Shown: positions 1 through 8,560 of the stretch, in pieces
Numbering within the stretch: position 1 is the stretch's first letter
How the letters are laid out: every line of letters starts with the position of its first letter
IMG/VR virus record: IMGVR_UViG_3300025151_000100
Coordinates: 1 to 40,618 of that record
Direction: 5' to 3' (one strand)
DNA length: 40,618 bases
Origin: a virus
Position numbers and translations under genes: made by a program
The notes under the pieces: generated by a model
Databases searched by the model: none
Seen by the model: the letters and a program-made list of their open reading frames with translations, nothing else
Told to the model about the DNA's origin: nothing

Positions 1-221
1 TTTATTATGCCGAGCAGATAATCCCAGCCATACAACAAATAAAAGAATACCACAAGTAATTCTTTTTGTTGAGCGATATGTATACATTCGTGATTTAATG
101 TGTCTTCTGACATCTCTTCCCTGCTGATAATAAATGGGAACAGGGTGATAGCAACAATATCTACCACTATCGAGATTGATTTAAGAAACTTGGGTGCAAT
201 TAGTAATATAGGTATTTTCAT
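1..221 (-). CDS. Partial small membrane protein with HExxH motif (putative zincin-like)
   Basis: The first 73 codons are present and the gene runs off the window at base 1. The ATG overlaps the stop of the upstream 445-aa gene as ATGA, which fixes the start. Residues about 5-33 are strongly hydrophobic (likely a membrane segment). Then comes LNHECIHIAQQKELL, in which HECIH (residues 44-48) fits the HExxH zinc-binding consensus, followed by a second hydrophobic stretch (about 55-73). I recall short uncharacterised proteins in phages and Bacteroidetes with an 'NHExIHxxQQxELL' core between hydrophobic segments, and this looks like that type. Metalloprotease activity is not shown: the third zinc ligand would lie downstream or may be absent. 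The Q-Q after the motif differs from typical peptidases. The reading frame is secure; the function is an inference from the motif only. Confidence 0.72.
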   Translation of the reverse strand, partial: MKIPILLIAPKFLKSISIVVDIVAITLFPFIISREEMSEDTLNHECIHIAQQKELLVVFFYLLYGWDYLLGII

Positions 222-1555
222 ATGTCCATCTTCAATTTAAATGTGTAATCTTGCTCTTCTTCTTTTAAAACCGGATCAGCAAGTGTTGCGATTCCAATTA
301 GGTTCTTCATATTATCATATATGCCGACTCTTGAGATGTATACTTGACGTTTAAATGGGGCGTCAAAACTTGCAAAGCTTGATGACACTGTGTTCTTTAT
401 TCTTAAGACAGGGTTTTCTTCATAAACCTGAGAGCCTGTTCTAAGTAGCTTACTCTGATTAAACGCAACATATGTCGGATTATTCGAGTGATTAACCTGA
501 CCCCGGTGCGCATGAGCAAACATGGTTTGAACTTGTGTCTCTGTTGTTCCGTTAAAGACTATCTCAAAAGATGCCGATGCAAACCTAACATTGTTAACTG
601 TATGTGACGTGATTCCATCGTTGGCGCCGGCACCAAAGTATATCCATTTTGACGTGACGAGTCCGCCGGCGGTAGTTCCATCTACCAAGGGCAATAACTG
701 ATCGTTAATATCCCATGAGCCTGTCAACAAAATCAGACCTTCATTATACAAAACAACGCCTGCAACTTTTCCGTTATCGCTGGCACTTCCAGATACTTGG
801 ATAAGCTCTCCATTCTCTTTTGTGTCTCTAACCTCCGCTTTCAGGGCGCCTGATATATAATACCTCAGCGAAACAGTGCCTTCCTTCATTTTGTTTCCGT
901 AGAAGATAGATGGAATGTCAATTAGGTTGGTTGGCTGATTAGCCTTGTCCCAACCAAGCGAAGATGATACAACATAATGCTGACTCATGTATCCATATTC
1001 ATTGAGCCTATTTTTCAAAGCATAGAACTGACGATACTTGGGGGCGCCTAAAATAGTCTCTACGGTATTGGTTTCTCGATTGAGTACCACTGCTGCCCTA
1101 GCGGGATCGAAGTTATCGTCATATAGCGGCTCTCTTGCTCCGGGAAGTGGCGACATGAACACTCTAGTAATCGAAGCGGTCAAAGGATAGTTCGCCTGAA
1201 TCACATCGCCAAATTGAAATTCGTTGTTAAAGGACAGCTTGCCGGCTGAGCGGAATGATGCACGTGCAGAATCCTTTGTTATGTATGGAGATATAGGTGG
1301 ATTAAAGCCGGTGGTGGTTACTGATTCATCAGCAGCAATCTGCACCCCTCCGTCTCTATCTATATTCTGCTCATATAAACTAACACCCCCCGAAGTGCTG
1401 GAGGTGATATTCAGAATATTGTCTGAAAACGCACCAGACTGGTGAGGCGTATTATTGTAGTACACCTTGGTACTGTAGATATTAAAACGGACTTGTGGAT
1501 ATGCCCGCATTGTGTTCAGCACAATATCGTTTGGGCCAAACTTACGGAAAGACAT
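218..1555 (-). CDS. Virion structural protein, 445 aa, paralogue of the preceding 368-aa protein
   Basis: Beta-rich, Ser/Thr/Asn-rich protein with no signal peptide or membrane segment, as expected for a tail or baseplate component. The N-terminal 150 residues include FGDVIQANYPLTASI, a pattern I associate with marine phage structural proteins. The C-terminal half parallels the 368-aa gene directly upstream in the same order: a KEGTVSL segment, a GVVLYNEGLILLTGS segment, NNPTYV near residue 358, and VGIYDNMKNLIGIATLADP starting exactly 36 residues from the end. The start lies only two bases after the previous stop, so the two genes are translationally linked. A His-rich bit (AHAHRGQVNH) precedes NPTYV. 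No catalytic motif is seen. Likely an outer-baseplate or fibre-attachment subunit; the exact role is unknown. Confidence 0.85.
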   Translation of the reverse strand: MSFRKFGPNDIVLNTMRAYPQVRFNIYSTKVYYNNTPHQSGAFSDNILNITSSTSGGVSLYEQNIDRDGGVQIAADESVTTTGFNPPISPYITKDSARASFRSAGKLSFNNEFQFGDVIQANYPLTASITRVFMSPLPGAREPLYDDNFDPARAAVVLNRETNTVETILGAPKYRQFYALKNRLNEYGYMSQHYVVSSSLGWDKANQPTNLIDIPSIFYGNKMKEGTVSLRYYISGALKAEVRDTKENGELIQVSGSASDNGKVAGVVLYNEGLILLTGSWDINDQLLPLVDGTTAGGLVTSKWIYFGAGANDGITSHTVNNVRFASASFEIVFNGTTETQVQTMFAHAHRGQVNHSNNPTYVAFNQSKLLRTGSQVYEENPVLRIKNTVSSSFASFDAPFKRQVYISRVGIYDNMKNLIGIATLADPVLKEEEQDYTFKLKMDI

Positions 1556-1557
1556 TT

Positions 1558-2664
1558 TTAGTAGTCCAGTCTTACCCTAATCGTCAACTCATTTTGCGGT
1601 GTCTTCTTAAGCGGCTCAGACAATTTTGCAACCGCGAGAAGCTCGTTACGGGCGTTGTACAGTCCCACAGTCGTTGCATATGCTACTGGTTCGTCCGAAG
1701 CCACGCTCTTAACCTGTATCTTACTTTGAGAGACATACGTGGGGTTTGCGCTGTAGTTGAACTTGTTTACCGGCAAGCGACAGAAGTAGATTGTAGAGTT
1801 AATTTCTGTGGAGTTGTTAAAGGTAAGGTTTGTAATTCTTTCTCTGAGAGCATCCGCGGAGCTTGAGATTGATCCTGTGGCGATGGATGCCGCACATCCG
1901 AGCGCGGGACCGATAGACGTTGTGAATGCGGTAGCTGCGCCACTAGCAAACTGATTGAATCCAGAGGAGTTAGATAAGTCAAAGACCGAAGATGTAATAA
2001 CGGCGATACCAGCTTGGTAGAACACTACACCGTATGCACCATTATTTGTGGCGTCCGTCGAGCCAGTCGAAGCTACGCCGGCGTTCGTTGCGAACAGGAC
2101 ACCGTAGTCACCACCCATGGTGTTGACGGTTCCGTCGCCATTGGTTGAGGCACTAACGTCTTGCAGTGTAACAGTCTCTGAGTGTCTGTTACCCCATGGA
2201 CCGATTCCTAACTCAAGTGAGAAGGTACCCTTCTTAATTTGATCTTTGGTTATCAAACGAGAGAACGAAACAACCATCACCTCTTTCATTGAACCAGTGT
2301 TATCAAGCTTTAAATCTTTCTCGAACAGGCGGACCTGATTGTTAGATCCTGTATATCCCAGCAAAACTTGAGAAAACTGATTGTACATGTTAATCTTCTT
2401 GCTGTTTTGAGTATTTGTTGAAGCTGATAACTCTGATGACTCGTCATATCCTACCGTAATGTCCAAGATATGGTTCGCCGAGGAACTCAAGTATGGGTAG
2501 TCATATACACTCTGGAACATGCCATGTGTGTAATTTTTGATGTTATCGTTGTTATATGTGCCACTATTGATGATCGTGCCTGTGAGCGGGATCACCTCGT
2601 GCAGTATTGTTTTTGTTGTTGTTACGTCTGTGTTAACATTTAAAGGTTCGTAAGAAACAGGCAT
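1558..2664 (-). CDS. Virion structural protein, 368 aa, paralogue of the following 445-aa protein
   Basis: The N-terminal region contains GMFQSVYDYPYLSSSANHI and DITVGYDESS, a conserved-looking motif followed by a beta-rich body with many Ser, Thr, Gly and Asn residues. The second half carries IKKGTFSLELGIGPWG, GVVFYQAGIAVITSS, ANPTYVSQSKI (near residue 305) and VGLYNARNELLAVAKLSEP. These match segments of the downstream 445-aa protein in order, and the last begins 36 residues from the C-terminus in both. Tandem duplication is the simplest explanation. The ATG at 2664 is preceded by GGAG about 8 bases upstream. No membrane segment or enzymatic motif. Probably a tail or baseplate subunit. Confidence 0.85.
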   Translation of the reverse strand: MPVSYEPLNVNTDVTTTKTILHEVIPLTGTIINSGTYNNDNIKNYTHGMFQSVYDYPYLSSSANHILDITVGYDESSELSASTNTQNSKKINMYNQFSQVLLGYTGSNNQVRLFEKDLKLDNTGSMKEVMVVSFSRLITKDQIKKGTFSLELGIGPWGNRHSETVTLQDVSASTNGDGTVNTMGGDYGVLFATNAGVASTGSTDATNNGAYGVVFYQAGIAVITSSVFDLSNSSGFNQFASGAATAFTTSIGPALGCAASIATGSISSSADALRERITNLTFNNSTEINSTIYFCRLPVNKFNYSANPTYVSQSKIQVKSVASDEPVAYATTVGLYNARNELLAVAKLSEPLKKTPQNELTIRVRLDY

Positions 2665-2678
2665 TCATTTTCTCCAGT

Positions 2679-3704
2679 TTATGTCTGTGCTAGCTTGATA
2701 ATTCTGATTGGCAACTGTAGATTAGCGTTGGACGCTAGTCCCATGACGTAGACAGTTGTGTCAATAAAGTCATAAAGTGTGCCGTCTCCAAACAAGTCGT
2801 TGGAAGTTGTTCCAAACTTGCTGTAATCTGTTTGTGTGATATCGCCTCTGATTCGGAAATTCAATGCAGTGAAGGCGCCGCGGGGACCAGTTATGGCAGA
2901 GTATTGACCACTATCGTCAACATTAACGCCAGTTGTCCCAACGTTTGAGTATACTCTTGTGACGCCTCCTCCAACGACTGTTTCCAAGTAGTTGGCTAAA
3001 GTAGCAGATCTTTTGGCGTTTTTTCCGACTGCTAACTTGACTTCAATGGTTGCACCCTGTTGGGTTCCATTAGAAAACATAGCGCCGGCGCCTGCGCCCA
3101 TCGCAGTTTGAATAAATCTACCATCGTATCGAACGAGGAATCCGCTATCCATAAGTCCAACCGACGCAATGTACGTGGCTTGATTGACGGAAGAAGCAGC
3201 GATATCGGTGCTATTAATTCCAGTCTCGACCAAGATAAACCTTCCGCTGGTGTCCGCATCAATAAGGATGTTCGCGCCGGGCACGTTAGATGTGTCGGTC
3301 ATAACTTTAGAAGTAGGAACGCCGTTAGCATTGGTCTTACTATTATCAGCCAAAAAGAAAACATTTTTGGATACTGATTTGGATGCGATTCTAGGGCTGA
3401 ACGTTTTTTCGTTTACTTCGGCAGAGGGAATATAGAGCAGGTCTTGTCTCGCATACGAAACTAAGCCGTAATTAATATTAGCGTTCGGCTGAGTGAACGC
3501 TTCTAATATGGGAGTTTGTAAAATTTCTAAATCATAATATGCAGAACCCGATGGATGATTTTTCTGGTAAAGACCGTAATCAATCTCATCATCTCCAACA
3601 CTGAACTTTGTTATTTTAAAATTGCCTCTGGCCATTCTCTTTCTGCCAACATCGGTCAATACGGCGTCTAAAATAATGTCGCCTGAGTTATCTAAAAATC
3701 CCAT
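2679..3704 (-). CDS. Virion structural protein, 341 aa, with the shared 'DxxLTxxG' N-terminal domain
   Basis: The first 46 residues contain D13, L16-T17, G20, G27, K30, T32, D38-D39, I41 and Y43. The same residues stand at exactly the same positions in the 357-aa protein at 13573-14646, so I regard this as a common docking or folding domain of about 45 residues. The rest is beta-rich with several Gly/Ala/Ser patches (MGAGAGAMFSNG, TVVGGGVTRVYSNVG) and no recognisable enzyme motif. An AGAGAGGAAA-type ribosome binding site lies just before the ATG, in a 35-base gap after the 1045-aa gene. Context (baseplate module, same strand) supports a structural role; the specific role is unknown. Confidence 0.85.
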   Translation of the reverse strand: MGFLDNSGDIILDAVLTDVGRKRMARGNFKITKFSVGDDEIDYGLYQKNHPSGSAYYDLEILQTPILEAFTQPNANINYGLVSYARQDLLYIPSAEVNEKTFSPRIASKSVSKNVFFLADNSKTNANGVPTSKVMTDTSNVPGANILIDADTSGRFILVETGINSTDIAASSVNQATYIASVGLMDSGFLVRYDGRFIQTAMGAGAGAMFSNGTQQGATIEVKLAVGKNAKRSATLANYLETVVGGGVTRVYSNVGTTGVNVDDSGQYSAITGPRGAFTALNFRIRGDITQTDYSKFGTTSNDLFGDGTLYDFIDTTVYVMGLASNANLQLPIRIIKLAQT

Positions 3705-3739
3705 TTAATTTCCTCTCTCTATAAATAGTCTTGGTTTTT

Positions 3740-6700
3740 TTAATCTTCGTCATCTTCTTTTAATTTTATATCTGGGTCATTATAAGTAATGTTTAAATCG
3801 ATTTTTTTGCCAGTTTTCTTGGATGTTAGACGAATCTTGAATATTTTACCCCAGATGTCATCGTTTGTTCCGCCAATGTCAACGCTGTTATATTGACTGC
3901 GGGCATCTTTGCTGAAATCTGCTGCGGAAGTGTTGATCTTAAGTTGATCTAAGTGTGGACTAAGCTGGAACATATTCTTGAACGACTTGGATGGATTGAT
4001 AAATTCTTCTTCTAACAGATCTTGCTCAAACAGCACATCGAAAATTCCGTATTTATATCCTCCGTCATTGACAAGCTCAGCTTCTATGATTGTGTCCACA
4101 TGTCCTGACATATTATTATCATTAACCGCCCTAAACAAGTAGTAGTATTTGTGATTTGATTTTATAATATCATTAAAGACAGCAGTTGTATATGAAAAAT
4201 CCATACCATCAATTGATAAGTCTACTATTTTAGGTATCTCATTTTCAAAATCTCTAAAGCTCTTGGGTTTATTGTCTAGCCTAAACACTTCTATGCGCTT
4301 TTGAGGAGAAGCTGTTCCCTCGTGGATCCTAGTGTGATCCAATATGTCATTTGCATGCAGGTAGTCTCTCTCGTTCTTTATATCATTCTCAGTGATTGGT
4401 CGAGGATACGGCTTGGGGCTAGTATTTTCATAGTTTATATCAAAGGTAATCATGTTGTCATTATTTAACGTATACCCCGGTACCACATCCAAAGAATTTG
4501 GAGGATGGTCCAACACCTTGAAAGTCTTATCCATAATCGGAACTTCAATTAGTCTCAAGGATGGCTGCATAGTTACTTGGAAATTTGCCACATATGGCGG
4601 AAGCACGTTGCCATCATCATCGCTAAATGCAGACACTTGAATTCTTTGGGCGTCTGTCGCTTTTTCAGAAAGCTCGTCTCGAACTTCTGCATCGACTTTC
4701 GCAAGATAATCATTCGATCTTAAGAAGTCGTCTTGATATTCATTTGTGTAGGGATTATAATATTCAACACAATATCCCAGAGGTGCTGTTGGTGGACCAC
4801 CATCGAGACCCGAGGCGACCTCTACAGGTCCGGTGTAGCCATCTTCCCTAACTTGCCCAATGATTCTGCTAAGTTGCAAATTGGAATATTTGTATTTATA
4901 CCCTTTCACAAGATAATAAGCAAACACCTTGTAGTGGTAATCCTTTTGATATTTTACTTGTGAATCGATTAAATCATAGCCGTCCATCAGTTGCGAATTA
5001 AAAATCCAGAAATTCTGTATGTCTGCTAGTTGTGAGCTATCTTCCAGTGTTGGTCCTTGTTTTTGCACTCGGTATGCGATCACCTCATTATATTTTGGCT
5101 GAGGAGTTAGCGAGTTGAAATCCATTTTCTGGTACACCTCTGGAGTAAACCCGACCTCGTTTTCTTTCAGGGTTCCTGCCGAACTAGGCGATGTTGGAAG
5201 AGTACGCTCTTGTGAGTTCAACAAAGATGCTATATCGTAGATGGAGGTGCTAGCGAAACTTGTTCCAAACTGAGCTATGACTTCAGAGATCAAATGACTC
5301 AGGTTTCTGCTGTTCAGGGAGCGATACAGAGCCCTTGTGTCAGTGGCTGCCATTCTACTTAGATTCTGAAGACCTACTACTTGGAAGTCTTCGTGCTCCA
5401 TGATTACGTTATCATATGCATACAACAGCATTCTCAAGAAGTCGACAGTGCGATACTGTACCGATCTGTTTGTTGTGGTGGTAACATTTTTTGTTTTACC
5501 CACAGAGCCGCTTACATACTTCGAAGTTTTTTGAAATTGCATCTCTGTTATTGGCACTGTAGCGCCTGCTTGCCCTAAAAAGACTTCCTTTATTGTTCTT
5601 ATTAATATGGTGTCACTGTTTGTCTTTTCTATCATATTCCTATAAAGTATGTTGTCAGCATATTTTCTCCAACTTACTTTTGCATAATATGGCCACGCCA
5701 ACTGTGTCTCGCTGAGAGACGTGTCGTTGTCGAGCAATTCGTATGCAGCATCAGCGTCAAACAAGATATTTCTACAGCTTTCGTTATGTCTTTGCCGAAC
5801 TGCAAATTCTAATGAACTATACCTAGAGGGTATCATTTGATCTATGTATTTGGTGCTCGGTATCAGCCACGAAGGTACATTTAAGGTAATGTGACCTTCT
5901 TGTTCAATTCTCTCTGGCGGGATAATAAGCGCATTCATTTCTTTAAAAGTCAATCCACCGCCAAAGCTGTAATATTGGTAGTTGTAATCTTCGATCTGCT
6001 TTTTCGCTCTTAACTCTCGTTGTGCCACTTTTGCTGTCGCGACTGTGTTATAGGCACTTCCTATGGTGTACACGGTGTAATAATTTGGAATGTCTCTTTC
6101 GGATGGCAAGTCAGCAACAAAATTCTGATAGATTGGAAAATATCGATTATAGTCGTATGACAACTCTATTGTTTCAGTGGCTGTTGTGTAATTTTCTAAA
6201 TAATTTTCTTGTATTTTTTCATATGGCAGGGATATTACAGTAAAGTGATCATCATAAGCGCCTGTATTGAACATTGGCTTTAAGTTGTGATTTAGATATC
6301 TTCCACCAGTAAACAAAACTTGCCAGTATTTGCTCGCTGTAGTCACATCACTTAAGTGCTCAGACCTGCTTGGATCTCCCTCAACGCGAACAATAAAATT
6401 AGTAGATGGAATCACGGTGTCGCGAGCAGCAGCATATCGATAATCATCTCCAAAACCACGCTCAAGAGAATTACCTCCAAATTGAACCATCATGTCACCA
6501 ACATAGGAACCAATTTGTTCTACATCTGGATGTGGATTATACGCTGGATTAAACGGAACAAACCTAGGTGGGACGTTAAGAATTCCATGGGTGTTAACTT
6601 CATTAACAAAATATCCACCTAAAGAATTGCGGATCCTATCGCTTGAGCCAGACAATAAATTTAAATCCACTAAAGAGCATTGTTGTATTGTAGGATCAAC

Positions 6701-6877
6701 AGGGGCTGCCGCTTCAGAAGCCGGTGGCGCCATAGGCGACTCAATCGGAATTTCTTCTTCGGCTATATCAGACACAGCCGCAGCCCTTTCAGCCATGGCT
6801 TTCTCCCTCATTTCTTTTAACATTGTCTTTTTCTTGAAGGCTAAAGATTTAGCGCGTGCTTCTTTATCCATTGACAT
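3740..6877 (-). CDS. Large virion structural protein, 1045 aa, with FN3-like segments
   Basis: The start codon shares its A with the stop of the upstream gene (TAATG), giving tight translational coupling. Residues 1-45 are Lys/Glu/Ala/Met-rich and probably alpha-helical or coiled coil. The middle is unrecognised. Two stretches look like fibronectin type III or related beta-sandwich repeats: about 590-665 (VIAYRVQKQG ... YHYKVFAYYL) and about 860-930 (RIEVFRLDN ... KYYYLFRAVNDNNMSG). In both, a substrate-like strand is followed by a 'Y.Y.F.A' strand. The C-terminus is Lys/Asp/Glu-rich (LKEDDED). No signal peptide or membrane helix. FN3-like folds are common in phage tail proteins and would fit an exposed adhesion or scaffold part of the baseplate. 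The FN3 assignment is by eye and tentative; the structural role is inferred from context. Confidence 0.82.
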   Translation of the reverse strand: MSMDKEARAKSLAFKKKTMLKEMREKAMAERAAAVSDIAEEEIPIESPMAPPASEAAAPVDPTIQQCSLVDLNLLSGSSDRIRNSLGGYFVNEVNTHGILNVPPRFVPFNPAYNPHPDVEQIGSYVGDMMVQFGGNSLERGFGDDYRYAAARDTVIPSTNFIVRVEGDPSRSEHLSDVTTASKYWQVLFTGGRYLNHNLKPMFNTGAYDDHFTVISLPYEKIQENYLENYTTATETIELSYDYNRYFPIYQNFVADLPSERDIPNYYTVYTIGSAYNTVATAKVAQRELRAKKQIEDYNYQYYSFGGGLTFKEMNALIIPPERIEQEGHITLNVPSWLIPSTKYIDQMIPSRYSSLEFAVRQRHNESCRNILFDADAAYELLDNDTSLSETQLAWPYYAKVSWRKYADNILYRNMIEKTNSDTILIRTIKEVFLGQAGATVPITEMQFQKTSKYVSGSVGKTKNVTTTTNRSVQYRTVDFLRMLLYAYDNVIMEHEDFQVVGLQNLSRMAATDTRALYRSLNSRNLSHLISEVIAQFGTSFASTSIYDIASLLNSQERTLPTSPSSAGTLKENEVGFTPEVYQKMDFNSLTPQPKYNEVIAYRVQKQGPTLEDSSQLADIQNFWIFNSQLMDGYDLIDSQVKYQKDYHYKVFAYYLVKGYKYKYSNLQLSRIIGQVREDGYTGPVEVASGLDGGPPTAPLGYCVEYYNPYTNEYQDDFLRSNDYLAKVDAEVRDELSEKATDAQRIQVSAFSDDDGNVLPPYVANFQVTMQPSLRLIEVPIMDKTFKVLDHPPNSLDVVPGYTLNNDNMITFDINYENTSPKPYPRPITENDIKNERDYLHANDILDHTRIHEGTASPQKRIEVFRLDNKPKSFRDFENEIPKIVDLSIDGMDFSYTTAVFNDIIKSNHKYYYLFRAVNDNNMSGHVDTIIEAELVNDGGYKYGIFDVLFEQDLLEEEFINPSKSFKNMFQLSPHLDQLKINTSAADFSKDARSQYNSVDIGGTNDDIWGKIFKIRLTSKKTGKKIDLNITYNDPDIKLKEDDED

Positions 6878-7926
6878 TAGTAGGAACCTCCGCCACCGCC
6901 GCCGCCGGAACCACCACCGCCGCCGGTGCTACCTCCGCCGCCGAAGGAAGATTCAGACTCGGAGGGTGCCGATGGTGGTGCGGATGTTGATATTGTGTCT
7001 GAGTCAGATTTTATTCTTACATTTGCACCGGAAACACTCTCAGTGCCTCCAATTCCTCTTGTTCTGGTTGCTGCTCTATCAGCCATCATAGTTTTATCAG
7101 TACTCAATGTCATCTCTTCTGCCAAAAGAGTATCCTCTTTCAACTCTGGCTCTTCAATTGCTTCAAAGTCTCGGAACAGGTTTACTTGCTCAGTAATCCT
7201 TCTTATGTTTTGTCTTTCCGTGTAGCCTAATTGAAGCATCTCTAGTGCGTCTTCCAACTCGCGACCCATTCTCTCATACGAGCCATTATAAACGTCGGGA
7301 GAATATGTCGTGGCATCATATCCAAATTTTAAAACCATCGATAAAATCTCCAAAGGATCATACGTGAAGGGGCTCTTGTACCGCGCCGATCCATACTCTT
7401 GTTCAAGGTCGGTAACAAGTGAGCCCTCCACATCGTTAACTTGCGGGTCGAATGGGCGATTAAAGAAGGGTACCGGAGACATATGCCCGTATATCTTCAA
7501 GCCTGTTCGACCATCAAGCACGCCCCGATCCGGATCAACGTATACGCTGGCGGCAGTCGTCTCTGCTAGCATTACTCCAAAACAACCACTAAAGAAATCC
7601 ACAGCCATATTGACTACCCATGGAGGTAGCGATTCAATATCTGGCCATCCCCATTCAGTGACCTGAAAGCCCGACGTGGTACCGAAGACATTCATCTGGT
7701 CCCTGTCTATCGTTCCCACCGCGGTGGGGGACATGTTATGTGAAATTTTCTCACCAGTGAGCACGCCAAAGCCTGTGGGCACTACGGCAGTTGTCTCATC
7801 TATGACATCTACTCTTTCTTCTTCAAAATATTGATAGTGCTCTGCCTCAGAGGCTTCCATAGCAAGATCTTGATTATTGCCTGCACGCTCTACAACGCCA
7901 AATGGATTTGTTGGTTGATCACCCAT
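6877..7926 (-). CDS. Virion structural protein, 349 aa, with polyglycine C-terminal tail
   Basis: Unrecognised body of about 300 residues, with an acidic, helical patch around 255-280 (EEPELKEDTLLAEEM). It is followed by a Ser/Pro-rich linker and a C-terminal tail (residues 328-349) in which 16 of 22 residues are glycine, ending in Ser-Tyr. The tail is encoded by the GC-rich GGN run at about 6884-6942, which stands out against the AT-richer surroundings. A similar Gly-rich end (…GGSGIVGY) closes the 3686-aa protein. Gly-rich ends occur in phage tail and fibre proteins as flexible or assembly segments. The start is supported by AGGAG upstream and a short gap after the 191-aa gene. Probably a minor baseplate or tail component. 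Confidence 0.82.
   Translation of the reverse strand: MGDQPTNPFGVVERAGNNQDLAMEASEAEHYQYFEEERVDVIDETTAVVPTGFGVLTGEKISHNMSPTAVGTIDRDQMNVFGTTSGFQVTEWGWPDIESLPPWVVNMAVDFFSGCFGVMLAETTAASVYVDPDRGVLDGRTGLKIYGHMSPVPFFNRPFDPQVNDVEGSLVTDLEQEYGSARYKSPFTYDPLEILSMVLKFGYDATTYSPDVYNGSYERMGRELEDALEMLQLGYTERQNIRRITEQVNLFRDFEAIEEPELKEDTLLAEEMTLSTDKTMMADRAATRTRGIGGTESVSGANVRIKSDSDTISTSAPPSAPSESESSFGGGGSTGGGGGSGGGGGGGSY
6884..6942 (-). repeat. GC-rich GGN codon repeat encoding a polyglycine tail
   Basis: Dense run of ccgcc/accacc units (GGN codons on the coding strand) at the 3' end of the 349-aa gene. It is much richer in GC than flanking sequence. Such simple triplet runs are prone to length change by slippage. 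Confidence 0.75.
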
Positions 7927-7939
7927 TTTCTAACATCTC

Positions 7940-8515
7940 CTAGTAGTATTTGTTTTTACCATGATAATCTCTTTTTTGATTTATTACCGTCATTTGTGAA
8001 AGTATGTAACTTAAGTCTGGAACTTTTTTTATCTTTCCGGTTCCTATTACTTTTGGCATTGTATATGCCGAAGGGGCACGTACTGAATCTTCAAGCTGAT
8101 AGAATGGATCATTGTCATAAGGAAATTTGTCTTGAACACGAATTTCTTTATTCACTGTGTTTTTAAAGTCGTCGATGTCCATTATGTTTACGTTTGAAAG
8201 AGAAGGCTTATCGGAGTTGTCCTGTAGCAGAGAAAAATTTTCTGTATGCTGGGATACTGTAATGTTCATCTTTGCAAGAGTCTGTTCCGCAATTACGTTT
8301 CTCCTATTCTCAATAAAACACTTAGGTCCCCTCATTTGTCGAATGTTTGTGTAAGGTCCAGTGCTAGTTTCCATCGATAGTCTGGCAGATTCTATGTTAT
8401 AAAGAAGCGGTTCATCCTTTCCATTTACTATTTTATCCATAAAAACTTTAGTTGATTTTCTACGGTTTTGGATTGGCGTTGTTTTAAATTTTACAAGTGG
8501 TGCTTTTAGTAACAT
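7940..8515 (-). CDS. Hypothetical protein of the structural module, 191 aa
   Basis: Basic at both ends (KFKTTPIQNRRKSTK near the N-terminus, KRDYHGKNKYY at the C-terminus) with a central acidic part. No signal peptide, membrane segment or domain I recognise. It is the only short gene between two very large structural genes and is read in the same direction. The ATG is preceded by AAAAGGAAAA and, just upstream, CTAAATA, a possible late promoter. It could be a small baseplate connector or an assembly chaperone, but nothing in the sequence decides this. Confidence 0.78.
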   Translation of the reverse strand: MLLKAPLVKFKTTPIQNRRKSTKVFMDKIVNGKDEPLLYNIESARLSMETSTGPYTNIRQMRGPKCFIENRRNVIAEQTLAKMNITVSQHTENFSLLQDNSDKPSLSNVNIMDIDDFKNTVNKEIRVQDKFPYDNDPFYQLEDSVRAPSAYTMPKVIGTGKIKKVPDLSYILSQMTVINQKRDYHGKNKYY

Positions 8516-8523
8516 TATTGTTT

Positions 8524-8540
8524 TCCTTTTAGATATTTAG
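8524..8540 (-). promoter_or_regulatory. Candidate T4-type late promoter box plus ribosome binding site
   Basis: In the 45-base gap before the 191-aa gene the minus strand reads CTAAATATCTAAAAGGA and the ATG follows nine bases later. CTAAATA resembles the late-promoter box (T4 TATAAATA) recognised by gp55-type sigma factors, and a gp55-like gene lies in this window. The spacing is tight: a start about six bases after the box would leave a very short leader, so the site is tentative. Confidence 0.4.
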
Positions 8541-8560
8541 TCATCAACAAAAATCAATCA

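Noticed and set aside
1495-1866. Plus-strand open frame of 123 codons
   Set aside because: Antisense to two paralogous structural genes whose shared motifs confirm the minus-strand reading.
6591-7091. Plus-strand open frame of 166 codons, with Arg-rich RRRRRNHHRRR-type sequence
   Set aside because: It lies antisense to the 1045-aa and 349-aa genes; the Arg/His run is just the complement of their Gly-rich and charged codons. No ribosome site or recognisable protein.
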